NCBI GenBank assembly: GCA_017545045.1
Contig: JAFYDA010000092.1
Span: forward strand, 1 to 35,327
Reading direction: 5' to 3'
DNA from: Prevotella sp.
Lineage (GTDB): Bacteria > Bacteroidota > Bacteroidia > Bacteroidales > Bacteroidaceae
Length of the DNA stretch: 35,327 nucleotides
Within the stretch, counting starts at the first letter, position 1; every line of letters starts with the position of its first letter. The notes under the pieces were generated by a model, which saw only the letters and a program-made list of their open reading frames with translations, was not told where the DNA came from and did no database searches. Shown one piece after another: positions 22,935-29,551 of this stretch. The position numbers were made by a program, and so were the translations under genes.

Positions 22935-24374
22935 TTACTTAAACTGCCACCAATCGAGATGTACGTCACCGGTAGCGTTGTCAAAACACAAGAAAAGGTC
23001 ATGCACGCCTTTGGCATTTTTAACTTTGACATCGAATGTACGGTAATTATCAAGAGAGCCGGTAGACGTGATGTCAACTTTTCCTATCTCGGGACCGTTC
23101 TGGCTATCAAGGCGCAGGGTAATGGTACAACGGCCTGAAGCAGCGGCTGTCATATTGAAGCGCTTGGCACCCTTGCCGAAATCCACACCGCGAAGCTTAA
23201 TCAGTTCACCATCGTTGATGTCGTAGATATACATGTTGCGCTTACCCGTCGACTCGGGCATATCCTTGACAACACCCGTATTCGGAATACCCATTTTGGC
23301 AGACTTAAGTCCGTAGCCCCAGGCCATGGTCTCAGCTTCCACACGGCGGTAGGGGTCAAGCCAGTGCAGCTGTTTCAGCGGTTGCAGGTCAAGCCAGTAG
23401 GGCACCTCCTGAATGGTACCGTCGGCATTGTAGGTCATCTCGGAGGCCGACACGCTGCGGCGCTCGTGGTGTACAAAAGTCTCAATATGCATCAGGTCGT
23501 AGCTCTGACCGAAGATGTACGTATGGCCCTTGTAGTCGCAGATACCGGGGTGGTTGCCGCGGTCGCGCTGTGTGGGACGCATGATGTAGCCCGTGCTCGT
23601 CCAAGGACCTGTCGGTGCGTCGCTCATAGCGTAGCCGAGGCCTTCGGGACAGCAGGTAGAGGCGAAGCCGAGGTAGTATTTGCCGTTGCGTTTGTAGAAC
23701 CACGGACCCTCCTGATAGTTCTCTATGTGGGGCAGACGGACGACACTGTCCTTCAGCGAAATCATGTCAGGATTCAACCGGGCATAGAATGTATGGGGAT
23801 TGCCCCAGTACATGTAGGCCTGTCCGTCGTCGTCGGTATAGACCGATGGGTCGATGTCGAACCAGTTGGAGCGGTCCCACACCAGCGGTTTGCCCAGCGG
23901 GTCACGGAATGGTCCGTAAGGCGAGTCGGCCACCAGCACACCAATACCGTGGCCGTGCAGCGGAGCGTACAGGTAGTACTTGCCGTTGCGCTCTACGGTC
24001 TGTATAGCCCACGCACCGTTCTCACGGCTGCGCCATGTAAAGTCCTTCAGTGAGGCCACGGCGCCGTGCTCCGTCCAGTTTGCCATATCGGTGGTCGACC
24101 AGAGCAGCCAGTCGTACATGAAGAAGCCAGCCGACGAGCGTTCGTTCACGTCGGGAATATCCTCGGGGGAAGCATCGTGCGAAGTGTAGAGGAATAAGGT
24201 GTCGCCCACTACTAACGGCGACGGGTCGGCGGTGTACTTCGTCTGGAACAGTGGCAGATTGACGGTCTTTTCGCCACGGAAGGCGGCCTGTAGTGTCAAG
24301 GAGTCTTGCTTCTGGGCGTATATCGAACCTATGCATCCCAACAACAGCAATGATAATACAGTTTTTTTCTTCAT
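22935..24374 (-). CDS. GH43 arabinofuranosidase/xylosidase with CBM6, secreted
   Basis: This 479-residue enzyme has a signal peptide (MKKKTVLSLLLLGCIGSIYAQ), a five-bladed propeller catalytic domain (about 40-340) and a C-terminal CBM6-type module (about 348-479, from RVEAETMAWGYG to VHLDWWQFK). The three GH43 acids are seen: Asp50 in YTADPSPLV, Asp175 in WFDIDPSVYTDDDG, and Glu222 in ENYQEGPWFYKRNGKYYL. Family members of this design often remove arabinose from arabinoxylan or xylose from xylo-oligosaccharides. It is the first carbohydrate gene behind rnr, 40 bp after its stop, with no clear consensus promoter between them. So either a promoter of other type exists or the cluster is read from rnr. 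Confidence 0.9.
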   Translation of the reverse strand: MKKKTVLSLLLLGCIGSIYAQKQDSLTLQAAFRGEKTVNLPLFQTKYTADPSPLVVGDTLFLYTSHDASPEDIPDVNERSSAGFFMYDWLLWSTTDMANWTEHGAVASLKDFTWRSRENGAWAIQTVERNGKYYLYAPLHGHGIGVLVADSPYGPFRDPLGKPLVWDRSNWFDIDPSVYTDDDGQAYMYWGNPHTFYARLNPDMISLKDSVVRLPHIENYQEGPWFYKRNGKYYLGFASTCCPEGLGYAMSDAPTGPWTSTGYIMRPTQRDRGNHPGICDYKGHTYIFGQSYDLMHIETFVHHERRSVSASEMTYNADGTIQEVPYWLDLQPLKQLHWLDPYRRVEAETMAWGYGLKSAKMGIPNTGVVKDMPESTGKRNMYIYDINDGELIKLRGVDFGKGAKRFNMTAAASGRCTITLRLDSQNGPEIGKVDITSTGSLDNYRTFDVKVKNAKGVHDLFLCFDNATGDVHLDWWQFK

Positions 24375-24414
24375 TGTTTAATCGGTTTATTATTTAATTT
24401 TTTTGTTACGTTGG

Positions 24415-26706
24415 TCATTTATTGTCGGCCAGTGTGAAGTCCAGCTGGCGTTTCTCGATGTTGGCGCGTGCCACCTTGATACAGATGGGGTCTCCCAGCT
24501 GGTACTTGCTGTGATGCCGGCGGCCGATGAGTTGATAGTGCGCCTCGTCGAACTCGTAGTAGTCGCCTTGCAGGTCGTGCATGGGAACCAGCCCTTCGCA
24601 ATGGTTTTCATCTATCTCGACATAGATACCATAAGACTGGATGCCCGAGATGTGGCCATTGAACTCTTGGCCTATCTTGTCGGCCATGAACTCCACCATC
24701 TTGTACTTGATAGAGTCGCGCTCCGCGTTCTGGGCCGTCTGCTCCATCTCCGAGCTGTGTTCACAGAGTTCCTCGTAGTGTTCCTGATTAGCCGAGCGTC
24801 CACCCTCCTGATATCTCGTCAGCAGGCGGTGCACCATGGTGTCGGGATAGCGGCGGATGGGCGACGTGAAGTGGGTATAGTAGTCGAAGGCCAGTCCGTA
24901 GTGGCCTATATTGTGGGTCGAGTATTTGGCCTTCATCATGGCGCGCAGGGCGACCGTCTCAATGAGTTTCTGCTCGCGCTGTCCGTTAGCCTCATCCATC
25001 AGAGCGTTGAGTGAACGCGAGATGGCGCCCTTGGTGCCACTGGTTTTCAGCTTATAGCCGAAGGGTGCGACCACCTGGCGCAATGATTCCAGTTTCTGCG
25101 GGTCGGGCTGGTCGTGAATGCGGTAGACGAAGGTCTTGGCCTTGACCCCTCTCTTATCCCCCGAGGGGGAAGAAGCCGCCCCTCGGGGAGGTTTGGAGGG
25201 GGTTCCTATGCTCTCGGCCACCGTGCGGTTGGCCAACAACATGAACTCTTCAATGAGTTTGTTAGCGTCCTTCGACTTCTTATAATAGGCACGTGTCGGT
25301 TTACCGTCGGCATCAATGTCGAAATGCAGTTCTTCGCGGTCGAACTTCACGGCACCGTTCTGGAAGCGCCGTTCGCGCAGTTTCTTGGCCAGTGCGTCGA
25401 GCTTGATGAGTTCGGCAGCGTACTCACCCTTGTAGGGATTCTTTTTCGTGGCAGGCGGTGCAGGCTGACCTGTGCCGTCGACGACGCCGTTGTCTTCCAA
25501 CAGCTGTTGCACCTCCTCGTAGGCATAGCGGCGGTCGGAGCGAATGACGGTGTGTGCCAGATGCCAGCGTTTGATAGTAGCCTCGTCGTCCATGACGAAG
25601 ATCACACTGTAGCACAGCTTCTCCTCATTAGGCCGCAGCGAACAGATGAAGTTGCAGAGGTGCTCTGGCAGCATGGGGATGGTGCGGTCTACCAGATAGA
25701 CACTTGTCGCCCGCTTCTGCGCCTCCTTGTCAATGATGCTGTTCTCCTTGACGTAGTGGCTGACGTCGGCAATGTGGACTCCAACCTCATATAATTTCTT
25801 CGTAGGCTCAGGCGACAAAGCCGGAGTCCTGTTTGACGATTTGCTATTTACGATTTCACGGATAGACAGCGCATCGTCAAAATCTTTGGCATCCTTCGGG
25901 TCAATGGTGCAGGTAAAGACGTCGCGGAAGTCCTCGCGGCGGGCTATCTCCTCCTCAGTGATGCCGGCATCAATCTTCTTCGCGGCCTCCTCCACATTTG
26001 CCGGATATTTATAGGGAAGTCCGTACTGAGCCAGGATAGCGTGCATCTCCACATTGTTGTCACCCTCCTTTCCGAGCACGTCAACAACTTCGCCCACGAT
26101 GTTCTTCGACTCTTTCGACGGCCATTGTGTAATCTTCACCACGGCCTTCTCACCGTCTTTTCCGCCCTTCAGTTTCTTCTTCGGTATCAGGATGTCGTGT
26201 ACGAAGATATTCCCTTCGGTAATGAGGAAGGCAAAGTCCTTCTCCACCTTCAGTTTGCCCACAGCCTGATCGGTTTTGTGACTCAGTATCTCGGTCACCA
26301 TGGCCTCCTTGATATGCTTCTCGCGACGAGCCATCATAGCCACTCGTACACGGTCGCCGTTGAGGGCGAACATGGAGTTGCGTTCTGAGACAAAGATAGG
26401 CGTGCCGCCGTCGTCAGGCAGGAACGAGTTCTTGCCGTTGGCCTTACGGATGAACGTACCTTCCTGTACTTGTCCTTTCAGGTTCAAACGGTAGCTGTTG
26501 TCGCTCTCCTTCGACAAATAGTCGTCCCAGCACATCTCATCGAGCACGTCGATGGCCAGCATCTTGGCCGGGTGGGTGTTGAGTTTCAACTGGCGGAAGA
26601 TGTATTTCAACGAGTAGGTCTCGTTGGGATTAGCGGCAAACATGCCTTGCAGTGCTTCAGCCACGATACGTTTCGAAAGTCTTTTTCCTCCTTTATTCTT
26701 TCCCAT
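24415..26706 (-). CDS. rnr: Ribonuclease R with two in-frame insertions
   Basis: This 763-residue 3'-5' exoribonuclease degrades structured RNA and takes part in rRNA and mRNA turnover. An N-terminal winged-helix region (about 10-75) is followed by cold-shock domains, then the RNB catalytic domain with IDPKDAKDFDDAL (268-280), whose Asp residues bind metal. HFTSPIRRYPDTMVHR follows, and a C-terminal S1 domain ends the protein (FNGHISGIQSYGIYVEI). The Lys-rich tail of the E. coli enzyme is absent. Two inserts interrupt conserved regions: NSKSSNRTPALSPEPTK (about 287-303), shortly after the catalytic Asp cluster, and TPSKPPRGAASSPSGDK with RGVKA (about 502-523), the latter encoded by a GC-rich palindrome. 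The frame is intact, so the protein is probably functional. Confidence 0.93.
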   Translation of the reverse strand: MGKNKGGKRLSKRIVAEALQGMFAANPNETYSLKYIFRQLKLNTHPAKMLAIDVLDEMCWDDYLSKESDNSYRLNLKGQVQEGTFIRKANGKNSFLPDDGGTPIFVSERNSMFALNGDRVRVAMMARREKHIKEAMVTEILSHKTDQAVGKLKVEKDFAFLITEGNIFVHDILIPKKKLKGGKDGEKAVVKITQWPSKESKNIVGEVVDVLGKEGDNNVEMHAILAQYGLPYKYPANVEEAAKKIDAGITEEEIARREDFRDVFTCTIDPKDAKDFDDALSIREIVNSKSSNRTPALSPEPTKKLYEVGVHIADVSHYVKENSIIDKEAQKRATSVYLVDRTIPMLPEHLCNFICSLRPNEEKLCYSVIFVMDDEATIKRWHLAHTVIRSDRRYAYEEVQQLLEDNGVVDGTGQPAPPATKKNPYKGEYAAELIKLDALAKKLRERRFQNGAVKFDREELHFDIDADGKPTRAYYKKSKDANKLIEEFMLLANRTVAESIGTPSKPPRGAASSPSGDKRGVKAKTFVYRIHDQPDPQKLESLRQVVAPFGYKLKTSGTKGAISRSLNALMDEANGQREQKLIETVALRAMMKAKYSTHNIGHYGLAFDYYTHFTSPIRRYPDTMVHRLLTRYQEGGRSANQEHYEELCEHSSEMEQTAQNAERDSIKYKMVEFMADKIGQEFNGHISGIQSYGIYVEIDENHCEGLVPMHDLQGDYYEFDEAHYQLIGRRHHSKYQLGDPICIKVARANIEKRQLDFTLADNK
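25143..25204. repeat. GC-rich palindromic element inserted in rnr
   Basis: Nested inverted repeats are visible: CCCCC-GA-GGGGG (25158-25169), CCCCTCGGGG (25179-25188 region), and outer arms of ACCCCTC type on the left against GGAGGGGGT type on the right. The element is about 60 bp and in frame, so it adds about 22 residues rich in Pro, Ser, Gly, Lys and Arg. The design is like the palindromic coding insertions (RPE) known from Rickettsia, although no homology is claimed. Confidence 0.65.
25804..25862. repeat. Second in-frame insertion in rnr, repeat-like
   Basis: On the minus strand the inserted stretch contains AAATCGTAAATAG followed by CAAATCGTC, two copies of an AAATCGT word in an AT-rich context, then GC-rich sequence. 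It encodes EIVNSKSSNRTPALSPEPTKK, placed between the DDALSIR and LYEVGVHIADVSHY segments. Typical RNase R proteins have only a short loop here. Confidence 0.5.
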
Positions 26707-26730
26707 GATCTACAATATTTAGAATTCTTA

Positions 26731-26768
26731 AATGATGCATGATGAATTGTGCACTCTTAATGATGCAT
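26731..26768. repeat. Direct repeat AATGATGCAT between rnr and the nucleoside kinase gene
   Basis: AATGATGCAT occurs at 26731-26740 and 26759-26768, the second copy touching the kinase stop codon. The 61-bp gap between the two minus-strand genes holds little else. No consensus promoter was found there. Confidence 0.5.
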
Positions 26769-28429
26769 TAGTAAACGAACGAACTGCCCCCGAGGAACTC
26801 ACGCAGCAGCGATGTCGGTGGAATCTGCGTTTCCGGTATGGGTTTGATGTAACGCAGGAACTTCAGCAGCCGGTAGGCCTCTGCATATTCAGGCACGTTC
26901 TCGGGCACCTGCTCTAACAGCGGCTCAGCCTGCCGCTTGATGACGGCCAGTTCAAAGAGCATGGCCGTATTGAACATGGCGTCGGCATACTCCTGATAAG
27001 GGAATATCCAGCGGTTCTCGCCGGCACGCACCGATGGCCAGCGACGTATGGTCTCCATGGCCGAGACGGCGCGGTACTTGTGGTCGCGTATGATGCGTCG
27101 CAGCAGGCGGTTGTCCGTCGTGGGAATATAGTTGTGCTTGTCGAGCAATAGCGTGGTCAGTGCCGAGGCATAGACGCGGAATACCTGGTGCTGCGGCACC
27201 TGCGCCATCAGTTCGGGGTTCAGGGCGTGGATGCCCTCCACCACCAGTATCTCGTCGTCGTGCAACGTCAGCCGCCGTCCGCTCCACTCGCTGCGGCCCG
27301 TCTGGAAGTTGTAGTGTGGCAGTTCCACCTCTTCGCCACGGAAGAGCGCGTTCATCTGGTCGTTCAGCAGGTCGAGGTTCAGGGCGTGCAGATGCTCGAA
27401 GTCGTAGTCACCCTTGGCATCACGAGGCGTCTCGTCGCGGCTCACGAAGTAGTCGTCCAGCGAAATGGGGACGGGCTTGACGCCATTCACCGCCAGCTGT
27501 ACGCTCAGCCGCTTACACGTGGTGGTCTTGCCACTTGATGACGGTCCGGCTATCAGCACCATGCGGATGCCTCCGCGCCCGGTAATCTCGTCGGCAATGC
27601 ATGCCATCTTCTTCTCCTGCAACGCCTCGCTCACCTGAATGAGCTGCGGCGAATAGCCTCTCTCTATCACATCGTTCAGGTCGCCGATGGTGCGCAGCCC
27701 CAGGATGTCCTGCCATCGGTGGTGTTCCTTGAAGATGCCGAACATCTTGTCCTGCCGCGTCATCTCGCCCAGCACCTCAGGGTTCGCCAACGAGGGGGTG
27801 CGCAGCAGTAGTCCGTCGTAGTATTTCTCCAACCCGTAAAGATAGAGCTGCGACGTGTTCGTCAAGAGTGCCCCGTAGTAATAGTCTTTATAGCCGTCAA
27901 TCTCGTAGTACGTCGTAAAGATGCGGCCAGTACTCTTCAGCAGCTTCACTTTCGAGAAGGTTTGCATGTCGTTGAACATCCGGATGGCTTCCTCCGTCGT
28001 CGTCTGATATCGGTGAATGGGCAGTGCCTTGCCGATGATCTCGTCCATGCGCTCCTTGATGCGGCGGGCATCTTCTTCAGTCACTTCATGGTTCAGTTTC
28101 AGGTCCACGTAATAGCCGTTCGACACGGGGATATCGATAGAGACCGTCGGATTTTCATAAAGGTCATGGACGGCTTTGCACAGCACGAAAAACAGCGAGC
28201 GCGTATAGGCCCTCATGCCACTGGGCGATGTCACGTCGAGGAACTCCACTTCCTTGGCATTATAGACTCGGAAGTGCATGCCCTCCACCTTATTATTCAC
28301 GTGTGCCAGCATCGGTCCGTGCGTCATCTTCAGCCCTGTAAGCGGGTAAACCTCCTCCAGCGTAGCACCCATGTCTGCGCTCACCATCACACCGTTATTG
28401 CGGCAATGAATTCTCACTTGTTCCATCAT
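26768..28429 (-). CDS. Nucleoside (uridine-type) kinase with tRNA-synthetase-like N-terminal region
   Basis: This 553-residue protein matches the Bacteroidota 'nucleoside kinase' family. The C-terminal half is a phosphoribulokinase/uridine kinase-type P-loop domain with VLIAGPSSSGKTTTCKRL (P-loop 295-302), PISLDDYFVSRDETPRDAKGDYDFEHLHALN and EILVVEGIHALNPEL. The N-terminal half has TGS-like and threonyl-tRNA synthetase second-domain-like text (THGPMLAHVNNKVEG, DIPVSNGYYVDL). It probably phosphorylates uridine or a related nucleoside, but the role of the N-terminal part is not known. The start at 28429 is chosen (tandem ATGATG) because it begins the family text and follows the promoter at 28459-28489; the frame is open to 28543 but that would run through the promoter. 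Confidence 0.85.
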   Translation of the reverse strand: MMEQVRIHCRNNGVMVSADMGATLEEVYPLTGLKMTHGPMLAHVNNKVEGMHFRVYNAKEVEFLDVTSPSGMRAYTRSLFFVLCKAVHDLYENPTVSIDIPVSNGYYVDLKLNHEVTEEDARRIKERMDEIIGKALPIHRYQTTTEEAIRMFNDMQTFSKVKLLKSTGRIFTTYYEIDGYKDYYYGALLTNTSQLYLYGLEKYYDGLLLRTPSLANPEVLGEMTRQDKMFGIFKEHHRWQDILGLRTIGDLNDVIERGYSPQLIQVSEALQEKKMACIADEITGRGGIRMVLIAGPSSSGKTTTCKRLSVQLAVNGVKPVPISLDDYFVSRDETPRDAKGDYDFEHLHALNLDLLNDQMNALFRGEEVELPHYNFQTGRSEWSGRRLTLHDDEILVVEGIHALNPELMAQVPQHQVFRVYASALTTLLLDKHNYIPTTDNRLLRRIIRDHKYRAVSAMETIRRWPSVRAGENRWIFPYQEYADAMFNTAMLFELAVIKRQAEPLLEQVPENVPEYAEAYRLLKFLRYIKPIPETQIPPTSLLREFLGGSSFVY

Positions 28430-28458
28430 CTTTCTTTCTGTTTTAGGCAATGATGCCG

Positions 28459-28489
28459 CAAAGTTACAAAAAGTCGAGAGCAAAACAAA
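28459..28489 (-). promoter_or_regulatory. Promoter of the nucleoside kinase gene
   Basis: On the minus strand TTTG (28489-28486), a 19-nt spacer and TAACTTTG (28466-28459) match the consensus. The leader to the ATG at 28429 is about 25 nt. Confidence 0.7.
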
Positions 28490-28518
28490 AGAATTCATTC
28501 TTTTTTTGCCGAGACAGA

Positions 28519-28549
28519 GTAACTTCGCGGTCTTTGACCGCAAAGTTAC
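28519..28549. repeat. Inverted repeat with 14-bp arms and 3-nt loop
   Basis: GTAACTTCGCGGTC (28519-28532) and GACCGCAAAGTTAC (28536-28549) pair with one mismatch around TTT. The right arm read on the minus strand contains TAACTTTG, a second possible -7 box for the kinase gene. The element could be an operator or a duplicated, inverted promoter piece. The rest of 28550-28700 is A/G-rich with no gene I can support. Confidence 0.6.
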
Positions 28550-28701
28550 GAAAAAAGCTTGTAAAAGCGAAGCGATTTTGGAAGATTAACGCAGTTCGGC
28601 CTAAAATAAAGGCAAGACGGGGAAGAATGAGGAAGTTCAATTTGGGGCAAATAGCAAATTGGGGAGGATTGGTGAAGGAGTTAGGTTTCTAAATCGTAAC
28701 C

Positions 28702-28794
28702 TCATTTAGCCATCTCCTTCATCTTTACAACGAAGCTATTGAAGCTTGTCAGCAGTTCCTCGTAGGTACTGCGCTCAATTGAAATTACTTCCAT
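28702..28794 (-). CDS. 30-residue micro-ORF resembling the N-terminus of excisionase-type HTH proteins
   Basis: The minus strand reads MEVISIERSTYEELLTSFN followed by SFVVKMKEMAK and a stop. The pattern MEVI-IE---YEE---F-- is the start of small helix-turn-helix (excisionase-like) proteins common on Bacteroidota mobile elements, in which a MerR-type DNA-binding part normally follows. Here the reading stops before any HTH, so this is either a remnant or a genuine micro-protein. TACCTTTG at 28828-28821 lies 27 bp before the start and could be a -7 box, though I do not see a well-placed TTTG upstream of it. It marks the left side of the AT-rich island. Confidence 0.4.
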   Translation of the reverse strand: MEVISIERSTYEELLTSFNSFVVKMKEMAK

Positions 28795-28879
28795 GTCTGT
28801 TTAGTTTTGAAATTTGCGGACAAAGGTACATCTTGATTTCCAGAGAGGCTCATTCTAAAAATTTCTTATTGTGAAATAA

Positions 28880-29085
28880 CATTTCAGGGAAACATAATCC
28901 TAATGTCTGCCGAGCTTGCTTATCAGAAAGCAGACAAGCATCTTCGTGTGGCACTCCACAGAAAAGTGCGTATTAGATTACACCCTTCTACGGGAACCGT
29001 TTGCGGTATGGCAGGCAAGAGGGAATAATAGGCAACCGCTATTGTGGCATATGTTCATAAAAAACTCTAAAAAAGGTACTATCTT
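28880..29085 (+). other. Intergenic stretch with several small hairpins, possible structured RNA
   Basis: No convincing gene lies in 28795-29142. The plus strand shows TGTGG-CACT-CCACA (28947-28960), a competing pair GCACT (28951-28955) with AGTGC (28965-28969), and ACCG-TTTG-CGGT (28996-29007). A 60-codon frame (28916-29098) exists but has no family text I can assign. The stretch may be an untranslated RNA, a decayed repeat, or nothing; it does not resemble tmRNA, RNase P RNA or SRP RNA by eye. Confidence 0.25.
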
Positions 29086-29086
29086 C

Positions 29087-29117
29087 TTTGAGAAATGAAA
29101 AGTTTTCACTATCTTTA
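29087..29117 (+). promoter_or_regulatory. Promoter of the XRE regulator
   Basis: TTTG (29087-29090), a 19-nt spacer and TATCTTTA (29110-29117) fit the Bacteroidota pattern with one mismatch in the -7 box. The regulator start follows at 29143. Confidence 0.55.
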
Positions 29118-29142
29118 CACCCAAATAATAAATCTGAAAGAT

Positions 29143-29361
29143 ATGCAAGACGTAAATCGCCTAAAAATTGTGCTCGTAGAACAGAAGAAAACCAGCAAAT
29201 GGTTATCAGAGGCATTGGGGGTAAATCCATCCACCGTTTCAAAATGGTGCACCAACTCTTCACAGCCAGACATTGAGACATTAGCCAGAATCTCGAAGCT
29301 ATTAGATGTTAGTGTAGAGGAACTATATGATAAAAAGTTCATGGAGTCTGTTGCAAAATAA
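29143..29361 (+). CDS. XRE family helix-turn-helix regulator (C-protein-like)
   Basis: This 72-residue protein is a single XRE-type DNA-binding domain: RLKIVLVEQKKTSKWLSEALGVNPSTVSKWCTNSSQPDIETLARISKLLDVSVEELYD covers residues 6-63, with the recognition helix around NPSTVSKW. Such small proteins directly ahead of restriction-modification genes commonly act as control (C) proteins that time expression of the nuclease after the methylase, or as simple repressors. The start at 29143 is chosen because it follows a promoter and gives the family N-terminus; the frame is open to 29095, but that would begin inside the promoter. A second, broken copy of the same type follows at 29367. Control of the type IIG gene is inferred from position. 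Confidence 0.8.
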   Translation: MQDVNRLKIVLVEQKKTSKWLSEALGVNPSTVSKWCTNSSQPDIETLARISKLLDVSVEELYDKKFMESVAK

Positions 29362-29366
29362 CAACT

Positions 29367-29546
29367 ATGTCAGTAGATAATAAGATTCAATCGTTCACAG
29401 CCAATTTGTCGGGTGACGAATTTAAAAGAATTAATATTGTTTCTAGATGGTGCGCCAATAAGGTATAGCCATCCATTACACAACTGAATGAGATTGCAAC
29501 CATTCTGGATGTAGATGTGAAAGATTTGTTGAATTCTAATAGGTAA
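29367..29546 (+). pseudogene. Second XRE regulator broken by an in-frame TAG
   Basis: The 60-codon frame starts with MSVDNKIQSF, continues to VSRWCANKV, meets TAG at 29466-29468, and then reads PSITQLNEIATILDVDVKDLLNSNR to a TAA. Aligned with the preceding gene, VSRWCANKV-stop-PSITQLNEI matches VSKWCTNSSQPDIETLARI, so the TAG falls where CAG (Gln) is expected: a single C-to-T change. The N-terminal half is shorter than normal and unrelated in part, so the gene was probably already rearranged. It ends 5 bp before the type IIG start. Confidence 0.7.
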
Positions 29547-29551
29547 CCATT

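Noticed and set aside
28450-28692. An 80-codon Lys/Arg-rich frame on the plus strand
   Set aside because: It runs through the kinase promoter and the inverted repeat at 28519-28549 and resembles no family; basic A/G-rich sequence explains it.
28916-29098. A 60-codon frame on the plus strand
   Set aside because: It has no recognisable domain and overlaps the regulator promoter. It is treated as part of an intergenic stretch of unknown nature.
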